DNA of 64,000 nucleotides from Gemmiger formicilis (GTDB lineage Bacteria; Bacillota; Clostridia; Oscillospirales; Ruminococcaceae): positions 1-64,000 of the forward strand of contig NZ_JACJJP010000012.1 in NCBI RefSeq assembly GCF_016900095.1, written 5' to 3'. The position numbers and the translations under genes are program-made. Positions 55,321-64,000 of the stretch are shown piece by piece. A model generated the notes under the pieces. The model did not search any database, had not been told where the DNA came from, and saw only the letters and a program-made list of their open reading frames with translations. Position 1 is the stretch's first letter; every line of letters begins with the position of its first letter.

Positions 55321-55349
55321 TAGTATACGACGCCATTGGCCTGTTGTCA
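55321..55349 (-). promoter_or_regulatory. Promoter of the alaS T-box transcript
   Basis: Minus strand TTGACA (55344-55349), 17-nt spacer, TATACT (55321-55326). It overlaps the last codon of the upstream PBP gene. Confidence 0.85.
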
Positions 55350-56996
55350 ACCGGTAACGGACAGATTTTCGGCCGTTTCTGCGGTATTTTGTCCCTCCAG
55401 CACCGCAATGGCATCCACCACCCGGGCAAAGATGGCCGCGCTGGATGTGACGGGTTCCAGGGTGGTATCCTGCAACACGGTCACCGTGTACCGGGGCTCC
55501 TCTGCGGGCCAGAAGCCGGAAAACCAGTAGTTGAGCAGTTCCTCCCCTTCCTCGTCAAACTGTCCGGTCTGGGCCGTGCCGGTTTTGCCGCCCGCCTGCC
55601 CCGCCTCCGGTGCCGCCTGGCGGCCGATGCCTTCCTCCACCACACTGGTAAGCATGCTGCGCAAAACAGCGGCCGTGGCTTCATCACAGACCGGCTGGTC
55701 GTCGGCGGTTTCCATGGGCTGTACCACGCCCATGGTTTCGGCATCCACCACCCCCCGCACAAAGCTTGGCGCCTTCCACACGCCGCCGTCGGCAATGGTG
55801 TTCATCATGGCAGTGATCTGCAAGGGCGTCACAGTCAACGCCCCCTGCCCGAAGGAGAGCATGGCCAGCTGCCCGCCGTCGGTGTCCGCCACCGCCGAGG
55901 CCTGGGGCAGATTGCCCTCGGCGCTCTTGAGCCCCGGGGCCACCGCTGTGGCCTGACCGAAGCCCAGTGCCTGGGCCGTGCGCAGAATGCGTTCCCCGCC
56001 CAGCAGACGCCCCAGCTCGATGAAATAGCAGTTGCAGCTCTGTTCCAGCGCCCCGCGAAGATTCACCGTCCCATGGGCCCGGCCTTCGGCACACCGGAAC
56101 ACCTGGTCCCCCACCTCCACGCTGCCGGTACAATCATAGGTGAACCAGCTATAGCCCGCCTGGTAGGCCGCCACCGCCAGCACCACCTTGAACACCGACC
56201 CGGCGCTGAACGCCGACAAGGGGCGATTGATCAGGGAGGTGTCGTCCGCCTCGATGCTCTTGACCAGGTCGTCCGGGTCAAACTCCGGCATGCTCACACT
56301 GGCCAGAATCTCCCCCGTCTGCACATCCATAACCAGGATGCAGCCCCGCTCCATACTCTGGGCCGCGATCCCCTCACAGGCGCGCTGGAGATTGGCGTCC
56401 AGGGTGAGCTGCACCCCCTGGCTGGTGCCGTCGGTGGCCTGCAGTTCCGGCTGGGTACCGGTCATCAGGGACCCCTGGGCCGTGGTGGTACAGGTGACGG
56501 TGCGGGTATCCCCCGCCTGGGCCAGCACATCCTCGTAAGCCAGTTCCAGGCTGGATACCCCCACGCCCTCCCCGTTCAGGTAGCCGATGAGATGCCGGGC
56601 GATGGGATTGGGCAGGTATCGCTGGGCCCCCGTATAGGTATAAACTCCGTTGGCGCTGAGATCGGTGGAGACCTCCACCAGAAACGGTGTCATGCTGTTG
56701 CGTTTTTCGTACAGCTGCGTCTGTTCCTCAAAACTCACATAGGGAAACAGGGTGGCATAGCTGGAATCCCCCGGGATGCACAGGGCGTACCAGCGGGGTT
56801 CGGTACCGGTGAGCTGTCGTCCGTCCCGATCATAGAAATTGCCGCGGCTGCGGGGCAGCTCGGTCTCGGAAAGGCTCTGGCCGCCGGCACTGGCCGCATA
56901 GGCGGTATCGGTGCAAATCCAGTAAACGCGGCACAAAACGGCGGCACACAGCACCGTCAGCGCGCTGCACATGGCGTACAATCTGCGTAGGGTCAA
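55347..56996 (-). CDS. Class B penicillin-binding protein
   Basis: A 549-residue peptidoglycan transpeptidase with one N-terminal span. The dimerisation region begins LPRSRGNFYDRDGRQLTG; active-site motifs are SAGSVFK (SxxK), SCN (SxN) and GKTGTAQTG (KTG). It is shorter than SpoVD (no PASTA domains) and close to PBP2/FtsI-like proteins of Clostridia; whether it serves division, elongation or sporulation is not clear. TTG start at 56996 with GGAGG 8 nt upstream. Confidence 0.9.
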   Translation of the reverse strand: MTLRRLYAMCSALTVLCAAVLCRVYWICTDTAYAASAGGQSLSETELPRSRGNFYDRDGRQLTGTEPRWYALCIPGDSSYATLFPYVSFEEQTQLYEKRNSMTPFLVEVSTDLSANGVYTYTGAQRYLPNPIARHLIGYLNGEGVGVSSLELAYEDVLAQAGDTRTVTCTTTAQGSLMTGTQPELQATDGTSQGVQLTLDANLQRACEGIAAQSMERGCILVMDVQTGEILASVSMPEFDPDDLVKSIEADDTSLINRPLSAFSAGSVFKVVLAVAAYQAGYSWFTYDCTGSVEVGDQVFRCAEGRAHGTVNLRGALEQSCNCYFIELGRLLGGERILRTAQALGFGQATAVAPGLKSAEGNLPQASAVADTDGGQLAMLSFGQGALTVTPLQITAMMNTIADGGVWKAPSFVRGVVDAETMGVVQPMETADDQPVCDEATAAVLRSMLTSVVEEGIGRQAAPEAGQAGGKTGTAQTGQFDEEGEELLNYWFSGFWPAEEPRYTVTVLQDTTLEPVTSSAAIFARVVDAIAVLEGQNTAETAENLSVTG

Positions 56997-57114
56997 CCTG
57001 GGAGCCTCCTTTCCGGTTACGGAAAGTATGCCCCGTTTTTGGGATTCCTACACCTTGCGGACGCCCGAACAAGCAATGCCCGCCGGCTTTGCGGGCCGAC
57101 GGGCGCTATTGGGG

Positions 57115-57588
57115 TTATTTGGGTTGGCTGCACTTGCGGGGGCGGTGCCTCAACAGCCAGACCACCAATCCGGCCAGCAGGATCCCCGGCAGAAAGCCAA
57201 GGGAATCCACCCCCACATCGGTGGCCAGCATAGCCCGGCCGGGCACAAAATACTGATGCAGTTCATCGGTGGCGGCAAACGTCACACAGGCCGCCGCAGC
57301 CGCCAGGGCACTGCGTGGCAGTGTTTTTCCCCACCGCCAGCTGACTGCCGTGACCATCATGCTGGCCCCCAGAACCGCGTAGATATACACATGGGCCCAC
57401 TTGCGCACATTTGCCTGCACATTGCCGCTGAACCATTCCGGGATGAAAACATCCGCCGTTCCGCTCTGCTGCACCCGGTCCAGAACCTGTTCACTCAAAG
57501 CGCCGGATTGTGCCCCGGGCTGGGAGGAAAACAGAAAAATCAGCACCATGACCCCCAGGGTAACGGCAAGAGAAATCCATTTTTTCAT
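57115..57588 (-). CDS. VanZ-like membrane protein
   Basis: A 157-residue protein with four spans and the VanZ pattern: IFLFSSQPGAQS, VRKWAHVYIYAVLG, TDELHQYFVPGRAMLATDVGVDSLGFLPG. VanZ relatives contribute to teicoplanin resistance in enterococci, but most are uncharacterised. ATG 57588 with GGAG upstream. Confidence 0.88.
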   Translation of the reverse strand: MKKWISLAVTLGVMVLIFLFSSQPGAQSGALSEQVLDRVQQSGTADVFIPEWFSGNVQANVRKWAHVYIYAVLGASMMVTAVSWRWGKTLPRSALAAAAACVTFAATDELHQYFVPGRAMLATDVGVDSLGFLPGILLAGLVVWLLRHRPRKCSQPK

Positions 57589-57657
57589 CAGGTATACTCC
57601 TTTATCATTCCGTCTTTCAGCATAACAGGTTTGGCCGCCTTGTGCAAGCGCAAACAA

Positions 57658-57697
57658 AAAGCCCTGCCGGGGGCTTGCGGGGTCCCGGCAGGGCTTT
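57658..57697. terminator. Terminator of groESL
   Basis: AAAGCCCTGCCGGG and CCCGGCAGGGCTTT stem, 33 nt beyond the groEL stop, T run on both sides. Confidence 0.85.
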
Positions 57698-57729
57698 GCT
57701 TATTCAATTGCGATGGCGCGCAACGGCAA

Positions 57730-59382
<1,653 letters not shown>

Positions 59383-59395
59383 TTATGCAGCGTGA

Positions 59396-59728
<333 letters not shown>

Positions 59729-59755
59729 TTAGCACTCATTTATCCTGAGTGCTAA
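59729..59755. promoter_or_regulatory. CIRCE operator (HrcA site)
   Basis: A perfect inverted repeat, TTAGCACTC, nine bases, GAGTGCTAA. It lies just downstream of the groESL -10 box, the standard position for HrcA repression. Confidence 0.97.
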
Positions 59756-59759
59756 ATAC

Positions 59760-59788
59760 ATTGTAGTCACTTACCCATCAAAAATCAA
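59760..59788 (-). promoter_or_regulatory. Promoter of groESL
   Basis: Minus strand TTGATT (59783-59788), 17-nt spacer, TACAAT (59760-59765), followed at once by CIRCE. The rest of the gap to 59958 is AT-rich with no gene seen. Confidence 0.8.
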
Positions 59789-59958
59789 GTATCCGAAGTA
59801 TAAAATTTTTGTGAACAATATTTTTCTTCGTTTGTACGTCTGATTATTTTTTTTGTTTTTCTTTTGTCCGGCCGTTTTTTTGCCCCGGAAGTCGCTTTTA
59901 ACGCCTCATAGCTTTGTTAGCAGTCCATCCGGCACCAAACCAACAATTTTCGCCTGCC

Positions 59959-60837
59959 TCACGGACGGCGGTCCGGGCGCACAAAGGGCGGTCGGATCTG
60001 TTCATCCAGCAGCAGCCGGTAACATTCCGGGCGTCGGTAGGCATTGCCGTGCACCTCGGTTTGCCGGTATGCACGCAGCATATCCATATCAAAGTCGGCC
60101 AGATAGATTCCCGCTTCCCCGCCTGCCTCCAGAAGGCAGGTATCCCGGGACTGGGGCAGATCGGGCAGGTACGCCACGCCGTCAAAGGCCGAGGAATGGC
60201 CGTTGCAGTCCGGCCAGCCGGCGGGATAGTTGCAGGTGGCCAGCCCCATCATGTTTTCGTAGGCGCGGGCGCGCAGCTGGGCAAGGCGGTTGATCTCCAT
60301 GGGACAGGCGTTGGGTACCAGCACGATTTCCGCGCCCTGCAGCATCAGGAGCCGGGCGCTTTCGGGAAATTCCCGGTCGTAGCAGATCATGGCACCGATG
60401 CGTACCCGACCTTGGGCAGTGTCCAAATCCGCCGTATAGAATGCATCGCCCCGACCCAGGCAGGCTTCCTCCCCGAAATCGCAGGTGTGCACCTTGGCAT
60501 AGTGCAGAACCATTGTCCCCCGCCGGTCATACACAAACAGGGCGTTTTTTGCCTGGGAGTCGTCCCATTCCAGACAGGTCACCCCCACCGCCATTTCCAG
60601 TTCCCGGGCACAGGATGCAAAGGCCCGCAGAAATTCATGGTCCGGCGGGACGGACATGGCCCGGCGCCGGACGGGGTCCCGGGAAATGGTATAACCGGTG
60701 CTCCACATTTCGGGAAACAGGGCAAGATCTGCCCCCATAGCCTTGGCCCGGCGGCAGGCCTGCAATCCGATTGCCTGATTTTCCTGCAGGGTTTTGCCGG
60801 GAAGCAACTGCAGGAGGGCCACACGAAAATGCTGCAT
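59959..60837 (-). CDS. Carbon-nitrogen hydrolase (nitrilase superfamily amidase)
   Basis: A 292-residue amidase. The catalytic triad is visible: Glu in LALFPEMWSTGY, Lys in LHYAKVHTCDF, Cys in GAMICYDREFPES. Substrate unknown; omega-amidase and N-carbamoylputrescine-type enzymes look alike at this level. ATG 60837 has GGAGGAG. It is separated from clpX by a terminator. Confidence 0.9.
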   Translation of the reverse strand: MQHFRVALLQLLPGKTLQENQAIGLQACRRAKAMGADLALFPEMWSTGYTISRDPVRRRAMSVPPDHEFLRAFASCARELEMAVGVTCLEWDDSQAKNALFVYDRRGTMVLHYAKVHTCDFGEEACLGRGDAFYTADLDTAQGRVRIGAMICYDREFPESARLLMLQGAEIVLVPNACPMEINRLAQLRARAYENMMGLATCNYPAGWPDCNGHSSAFDGVAYLPDLPQSRDTCLLEAGGEAGIYLADFDMDMLRAYRQTEVHGNAYRRPECYRLLLDEQIRPPFVRPDRRP

Positions 60838-60866
60838 CTCTCTCCTCCTTTTTGACAAAACAAAAG

Positions 60867-60898
60867 AGCGGCGGCCGCCCGAAGGCAGACCGCCGCCA
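60867..60898 (-). terminator. Terminator of the tig-clpP-clpX operon
   Basis: GGCGGCGG..TGCC hairpin with a TTCG loop, followed on the minus strand by CTCTTTTGTTTTG. Confidence 0.8.
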
Positions 60899-60902
60899 TT
60901 TT

Positions 60903-62243
60903 TCAGGTCAGCGAAAGATTCTGATTCTTGTAACGCTTGCGCACCGCACCGTATTCCAGATGAGGCTGGCCGCCGTTGACGGTATCCTCATCAATGGTGA
61001 CCCGAACAATGGTCGGATCGGAGGGAATATCGTACATGATGGGGATCAACAGTTCCTCCACCACGCTGCGCAGACCGCGGGCGCCGCTCTTGCGCTCGAT
61101 GGTCTTCTTGGCGATGGCATGCAGCGCCGCATCGGTAAAGACCAGCTCGGCGTTGTCCAGGCCCAGCAGTTCCTTGTACTGGCGGACAATGCTGTTCTTG
61201 GGCTCGGTGAGTACCCGGACCAGGGATTCCTCGTCCAGGGGATCCAGCACCGTCACCACCGGCAGACGACCGATGAGTTCGGGAATCAGGCCGAACTTGA
61301 CCAGGTCGTCCGGTTCCACCTTGCGCAGCAGCTTCTGACGGGTTTCGTCCGCGTCCAGGTTGGAGCGCAGCTGGCTGCCGAAGCCCAGGGACGAAGTGTC
61401 GGTGCGCTTCTGGATCAGCTTTTCCAGCCCATCGAAGGCGCCACCGCAGATGAACAGGATGTTCTTGGTGTTGATTTGGATGAACTCCTGCTGCGGGTGC
61501 TTGCGGCCGCCCTGGGGCGGCACGTTGCTGACCGTGCCTTCCAGGATTTTCAGCAGTGCCTGCTGCACACCTTCACCGCCCACATCCCGGGTGATGGAGG
61601 GATTTTCGCTCTTGCGGGTGATCTTGTCGATCTCATCCACATAGATGATGCCCACTTCCGCCTTGGGAATGTCGAAGTCCGCGGCCTGGATGAGCTTGAG
61701 CAGGATGTTCTCCACGTCTTCACCCACATAGCCGGCCTCGGTGAGGGTGGTGGCGTCCGCAATGGCGAAGGGTACCCCCAGCATCTTGGCCAGGGTCTGG
61801 GCCAGCAGGGTCTTGCCGGTGCCGGAGGGGCCCAGCATCAGGACGTTGGACTTCTGCAGTTCCACGTCGCTTTCCTGCCCGGACAGAATCCGCTTGTAAT
61901 GGTTGTACACCGAAACAGCCAGCACCTTTTTGGTCTCGTCCTGTCCGATGACATACTGGTCCAGGCCGGCCTTGATCTCGGCCGGAGTCAGAATGTTGAT
62001 GTCCTGCAGCGGATCGATGCTGTGCCGCGGACGGGCAGAGGCAGCACGGCGCTGGGCGGTGGCCCGGGGCGGCGGCGTTTCCTCGTCCTTGTACAGGGCG
62101 TTGTAGCACATGTCAATGCAATCCTTGCAGATATTGACGCCGGGACCGATGATCAGCTGTTCGACCTGCTTTTGCGAACGGCCGCAGAAACTGCAGATCA
62201 GTTCGCGTTCCTTTCCGTCTTTTCCGGAAATCGAATTTGCCAT
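60903..62243 (-). CDS. clpX: ClpX unfoldase (ATP-dependent Clp protease ATP-binding subunit)
   Basis: ClpX (446 residues) unfolds substrates for ClpP. N-terminal zinc site CSFCGRS with CKDCIDMC; Walker [11 protein letters not shown]; Walker [11 protein letters not shown]; pore loop [14 protein letters not shown]-type ClpP loop replaced by LGFGSQ near residue 290; sensor-2 GARGLRS. Follows clpP after 15 nt. Confidence 0.98.
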   Translation of the reverse strand: MANSISGKDGKERELICSFCGRSQKQVEQLIIGPGVNICKDCIDMCYNALYKDEETPPPRATAQRRAASARPRHSIDPLQDINILTPAEIKAGLDQYVIGQDETKKVLAVSVYNHYKRILSGQESDVELQKSNVLMLGPSGTGKTLLAQTLAKMLGVPFAIADATTLTEAGYVGEDVENILLKLIQAADFDIPKAEVGIIYVDEIDKITRKSENPSITRDVGGEGVQQALLKILEGTVSNVPPQGGRKHPQQEFIQINTKNILFICGGAFDGLEKLIQKRTDTSSLGFGSQLRSNLDADETRQKLLRKVEPDDLVKFGLIPELIGRLPVVTVLDPLDEESLVRVLTEPKNSIVRQYKELLGLDNAELVFTDAALHAIAKKTIERKSGARGLRSVVEELLIPIMYDIPSDPTIVRVTIDEDTVNGGQPHLEYGAVRKRYKNQNLSLT

Positions 62244-62258
62244 TTCCTTCCCCCGTGG

Positions 62259-62849
62259 TTAATGTTTGGAGATGATCTCATCGATCAGACCATAGTCTTT
62301 GGCCTGCTGCGCGGTCATATAGTTGTCGCGCTCGGTATCGCGCTGGACCACTTCCAGCGGCTGACCGGTGTATTCACTGATCAGACCGTTGAGCTTGGCC
62401 TTGATCTGCACGATATGGTCGGCGTGGATCTTGATATCGGTGGCCTGACCGGACAGACCGTTGCCGGCGATCAGCGGCTGATGGATCAGAATTTCCGAGT
62501 TGGGCAGCGCAAACCGCTTGCCCTTGGTGCCGCTGGCCAGCAGGAAGGCACCCATGGAAGCCGCCATGCCCACGCAGATGGTGGACACGTCGCACTTGAT
62601 ATACTTCATGGTGTCGTGAATGGCCATGCCGTCCGAGATGGAACCGCCCGGGCTGTTGATGTAGAAGCTGATATCCTTTTCGGGGTCCTGGCCCTCCAGA
62701 TACAGCAGCTGTGCAATGACCACGCTGGCCGAAGTGGGGTTGACGTCCTCGCTCAGCACAATGATGCGATCATTGAGCAGGCGGGAAAAGATATCATAGC
62801 TGCGCTCTCCGCGCGCGGTCTGTTCGACGACGTAAGGTACCAAACTCAT
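62259..62849 (-). CDS. clpP: ClpP protease
   Basis: A 196-residue self-compartmentalised serine protease. Catalytic Ser98 (GMAASMGAF), His123 (ILIHQPL) and Asp171 are all in place; [14 protein letters not shown] is the oxyanion strand. Partner of ClpX downstream. Confidence 0.98.
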   Translation of the reverse strand: MSLVPYVVEQTARGERSYDIFSRLLNDRIIVLSEDVNPTSASVVIAQLLYLEGQDPEKDISFYINSPGGSISDGMAIHDTMKYIKCDVSTICVGMAASMGAFLLASGTKGKRFALPNSEILIHQPLIAGNGLSGQATDIKIHADHIVQIKAKLNGLISEYTGQPLEVVQRDTERDNYMTAQQAKDYGLIDEIISKH

Positions 62850-62918
62850 GCAAGTTCCCTCCCGTAAATCAATTTTGGTATGATGGCTGCCCGGGGAAAA
62901 ATCCCCCTGTGATAAACC

Positions 62919-62951
62919 GACCGATACGGCGGCAGCGGCACCGTATCGGTC
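62919..62951. other. Hairpin between tig and clpP
   Basis: GACCGATACGG (62919-62929) pairs exactly with CCGTATCGGTC (62941-62951). The T run after it on the minus strand is weak (GGTTTATC), so it may be a partial terminator or an RNA-processing/stability structure. Confidence 0.55.
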
Positions 62952-62961
62952 GCAATGTTTA

Positions 62962-64000
62962 TTATTCCTTGGATTCAGCAGCGGGTTCCACGGTCTCGGT
63001 GGTGATGTTGGCCTTCTCCTTCACGAAGTCGATGGCCTTGTTCACGGCCAGATCGGCCTTGACAGCGGCTTCGTCCACAACGGAGCGGACCTTGTCCTCT
63101 TCCATCTTGTAGGCATCGGCAATGCGCTTGACTTCGGCGTTGAATTCCTCATCGGTGGCCTCGATGCCTTCCTTGGCAACGATGGCTTCCATAGCCAGAC
63201 GCATCTTGACCTGCTTTTCAGCCTGCTCCTGGAACTGGGACTTGAAGGTGTTCATGTCCATGCCCATGTACTGGAGGTACTGTTCCAGCTTCAGACCCTG
63301 CTGGGCAATGCGGTACTGGAAGTCCTGCACCAGCTCGTCCACGCGGGCGTCGTACATGGCCTGGGGAATCTCGGCGGTCATGCCGTTGACAACCTGCTCG
63401 ATCAGGTCGTTCTCCACCTGCTGGTCGGCCTGCTTCTGGTTGTTCTCCTCAATGTTCTTGCGGATGGAAGCCTTCAGCTCGTCCAGGGTGTCGTACTCGC
63501 TGACGTCCTTGGCGAAATCGTCGTCCAGCTCGGGCAGTTCCTTGTACTTGACTTCATGCAGTTTGATCTTGAAGGTAGCGTCCTTGCCGGCCAGCTCTTC
63601 GGCCTGGTACTGCTCGGGGAACTTGACGTTGACGTCGAATTCCTCGCCGGCAGAATGGCCCACGACCTGATCTTCAAAGCCGGGGATGAAGGAACCGCTG
63701 CCCAGCACCAGAGAGTAGTGCTCAGCCTTGCCGCCGTCGAAAGCCACGCCATCCACGAAGCCTTCGAAGTCGATGTCCACGGTGTCGCCGTTCTCGGCAG
63801 CGCCCTCACGGGTCAGCAGACGGCCGTTGCGGTCCTGCATGCGCTTGATCTCGGCGTCCACCAGGGACTCGTCCACAGTCTTGACCTTCTTGGTCACGTT
63901 TAATCCGGCGTAGTCGCCCAGGGTGACTTCCGGCTTGACGGCAACCTTGACCTTCAGGGTAGCGCCCTCGGCCTCGGACATGGAAACGACCTCGGGATCG
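62962..64000 (-). CDS. tig: Trigger factor (partial, 5' end outside window)
   Basis: The frame is open to the window edge; residues before the first visible Met (DPEVVS) continue the protein. The substrate-binding C-domain and the FKBP-like PPIase domain ([45 protein letters not shown]) are seen, as well as [17 protein letters not shown]-type linker text (here [18 protein letters not shown]). The ribosome-binding N-domain is missing. Chaperone for nascent chains, upstream of clpP-clpX as usual. Confidence 0.96.
   Translation of the reverse strand, partial: DPEVVSMSEAEGATLKVKVAVKPEVTLGDYAGLNVTKKVKTVDESLVDAEIKRMQDRNGRLLTREGAAENGDTVDIDFEGFVDGVAFDGGKAEHYSLVLGSGSFIPGFEDQVVGHSAGEEFDVNVKFPEQYQAEELAGKDATFKIKLHEVKYKELPELDDDFAKDVSEYDTLDELKASIRKNIEENNQKQADQQVENDLIEQVVNGMTAEIPQAMYDARVDELVQDFQYRIAQQGLKLEQYLQYMGMDMNTFKSQFQEQAEKQVKMRLAMEAIVAKEGIEATDEEFNAEVKRIADAYKMEEDKVRSVVDEAAVKADLAVNKAIDFVKEKANITTETVEPAAESKE

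Noticed and set aside
57078-57105. Terminator after the VanZ gene
   Set aside because: A GC-rich hairpin exists (GCCCGCCGGC / GGCCGACGGGC) but lacks a T run on the minus strand, so not called.

Overview
The window is GC-rich bacterial DNA (well above half G+C by eye, not counted) from a Firmicute. The family-level guess is Oscillospiraceae/Ruminococcaceae (clostridial cluster IV, the Faecalibacterium/Subdoligranulum/Gemmiger neighbourhood). This rests on the conserved yqfC-yqfD-phoH-ybeY-dgkA-era-yqzL-recO cluster, the sporulation-associated genes yqfC, yqfD, ylbJ and yunB, a T-box alaS leader, a lysine riboswitch, a CIRCE-controlled groESL, and consensus sigma-A promoters. No species claim is made.

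Layout. 1-86: right end of an IS3-like element that lies mostly outside the window. 115-9044 (minus): an unknown gene, mutS2, recO, yqzL, era, dgkA, ybeY, phoH, yqfD, yqfC. 9110-11287 (plus): ylbJ, a small Cys-rich protein and a membrane protein, then tRNA-Thr(CGT). 11606-13609 (minus): ligA, divergent from a first tRNA-Ala(GGC). 13.9-28.2 kb is an accessory-looking segment bounded by two inverted, near-identical tRNA-Ala cassettes. It holds an AT-richer glycosyltransferase, an IS3-like remnant, a heterodimeric ABC exporter, a sugar acetyltransferase, and a hybrid transport locus. That locus has two CUT1-type permeases, a membrane-fusion protein, a MacB-like membrane protein, a lipoprotein fusing a possible beta-propeller to a solute-binding domain, and a two-component system. 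28.5-35.5 kb: yunB, a ClC channel, a minimal type IV-pilus-like operon with a transglutaminase lipoprotein, and a small protein. 35.7-38.65 kb (minus): phosphodiesterase, GNAT, sialate-esterase-like protein and queA. 38.7-43.7 kb (plus): lysine-riboswitch operon asd-dapA-dapB-capA-ACT. 43.8-45.5 kb (minus): CPBP protease, membrane protein, XRE regulator. 45.6-47.55 kb: nadE. 47.6-57.6 kb (minus): rnmV-like, holA, comEC, a phosphoribosyltransferase, HIT protein, alaS with T-box, class B PBP, VanZ. 57.7-64 kb (minus): groEL, groES, nitrilase-family amidase, clpX, clpP and the 3' part of tig.

The most noteworthy signal is the 19.7-28.1 kb locus. The convergent permease operon and lipoprotein gene share the same promoter architecture: a tandem TTTACAG-type repeat with an 11-bp period, then 11 nt, then a TAWGCT -10 box. 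This is the layout expected for an OmpR-family regulator, and such a regulator lies in the same locus. No ATPase for either transporter half is present. The locus may be an undescribed sensing/transport system; its substrate cannot be read from sequence.
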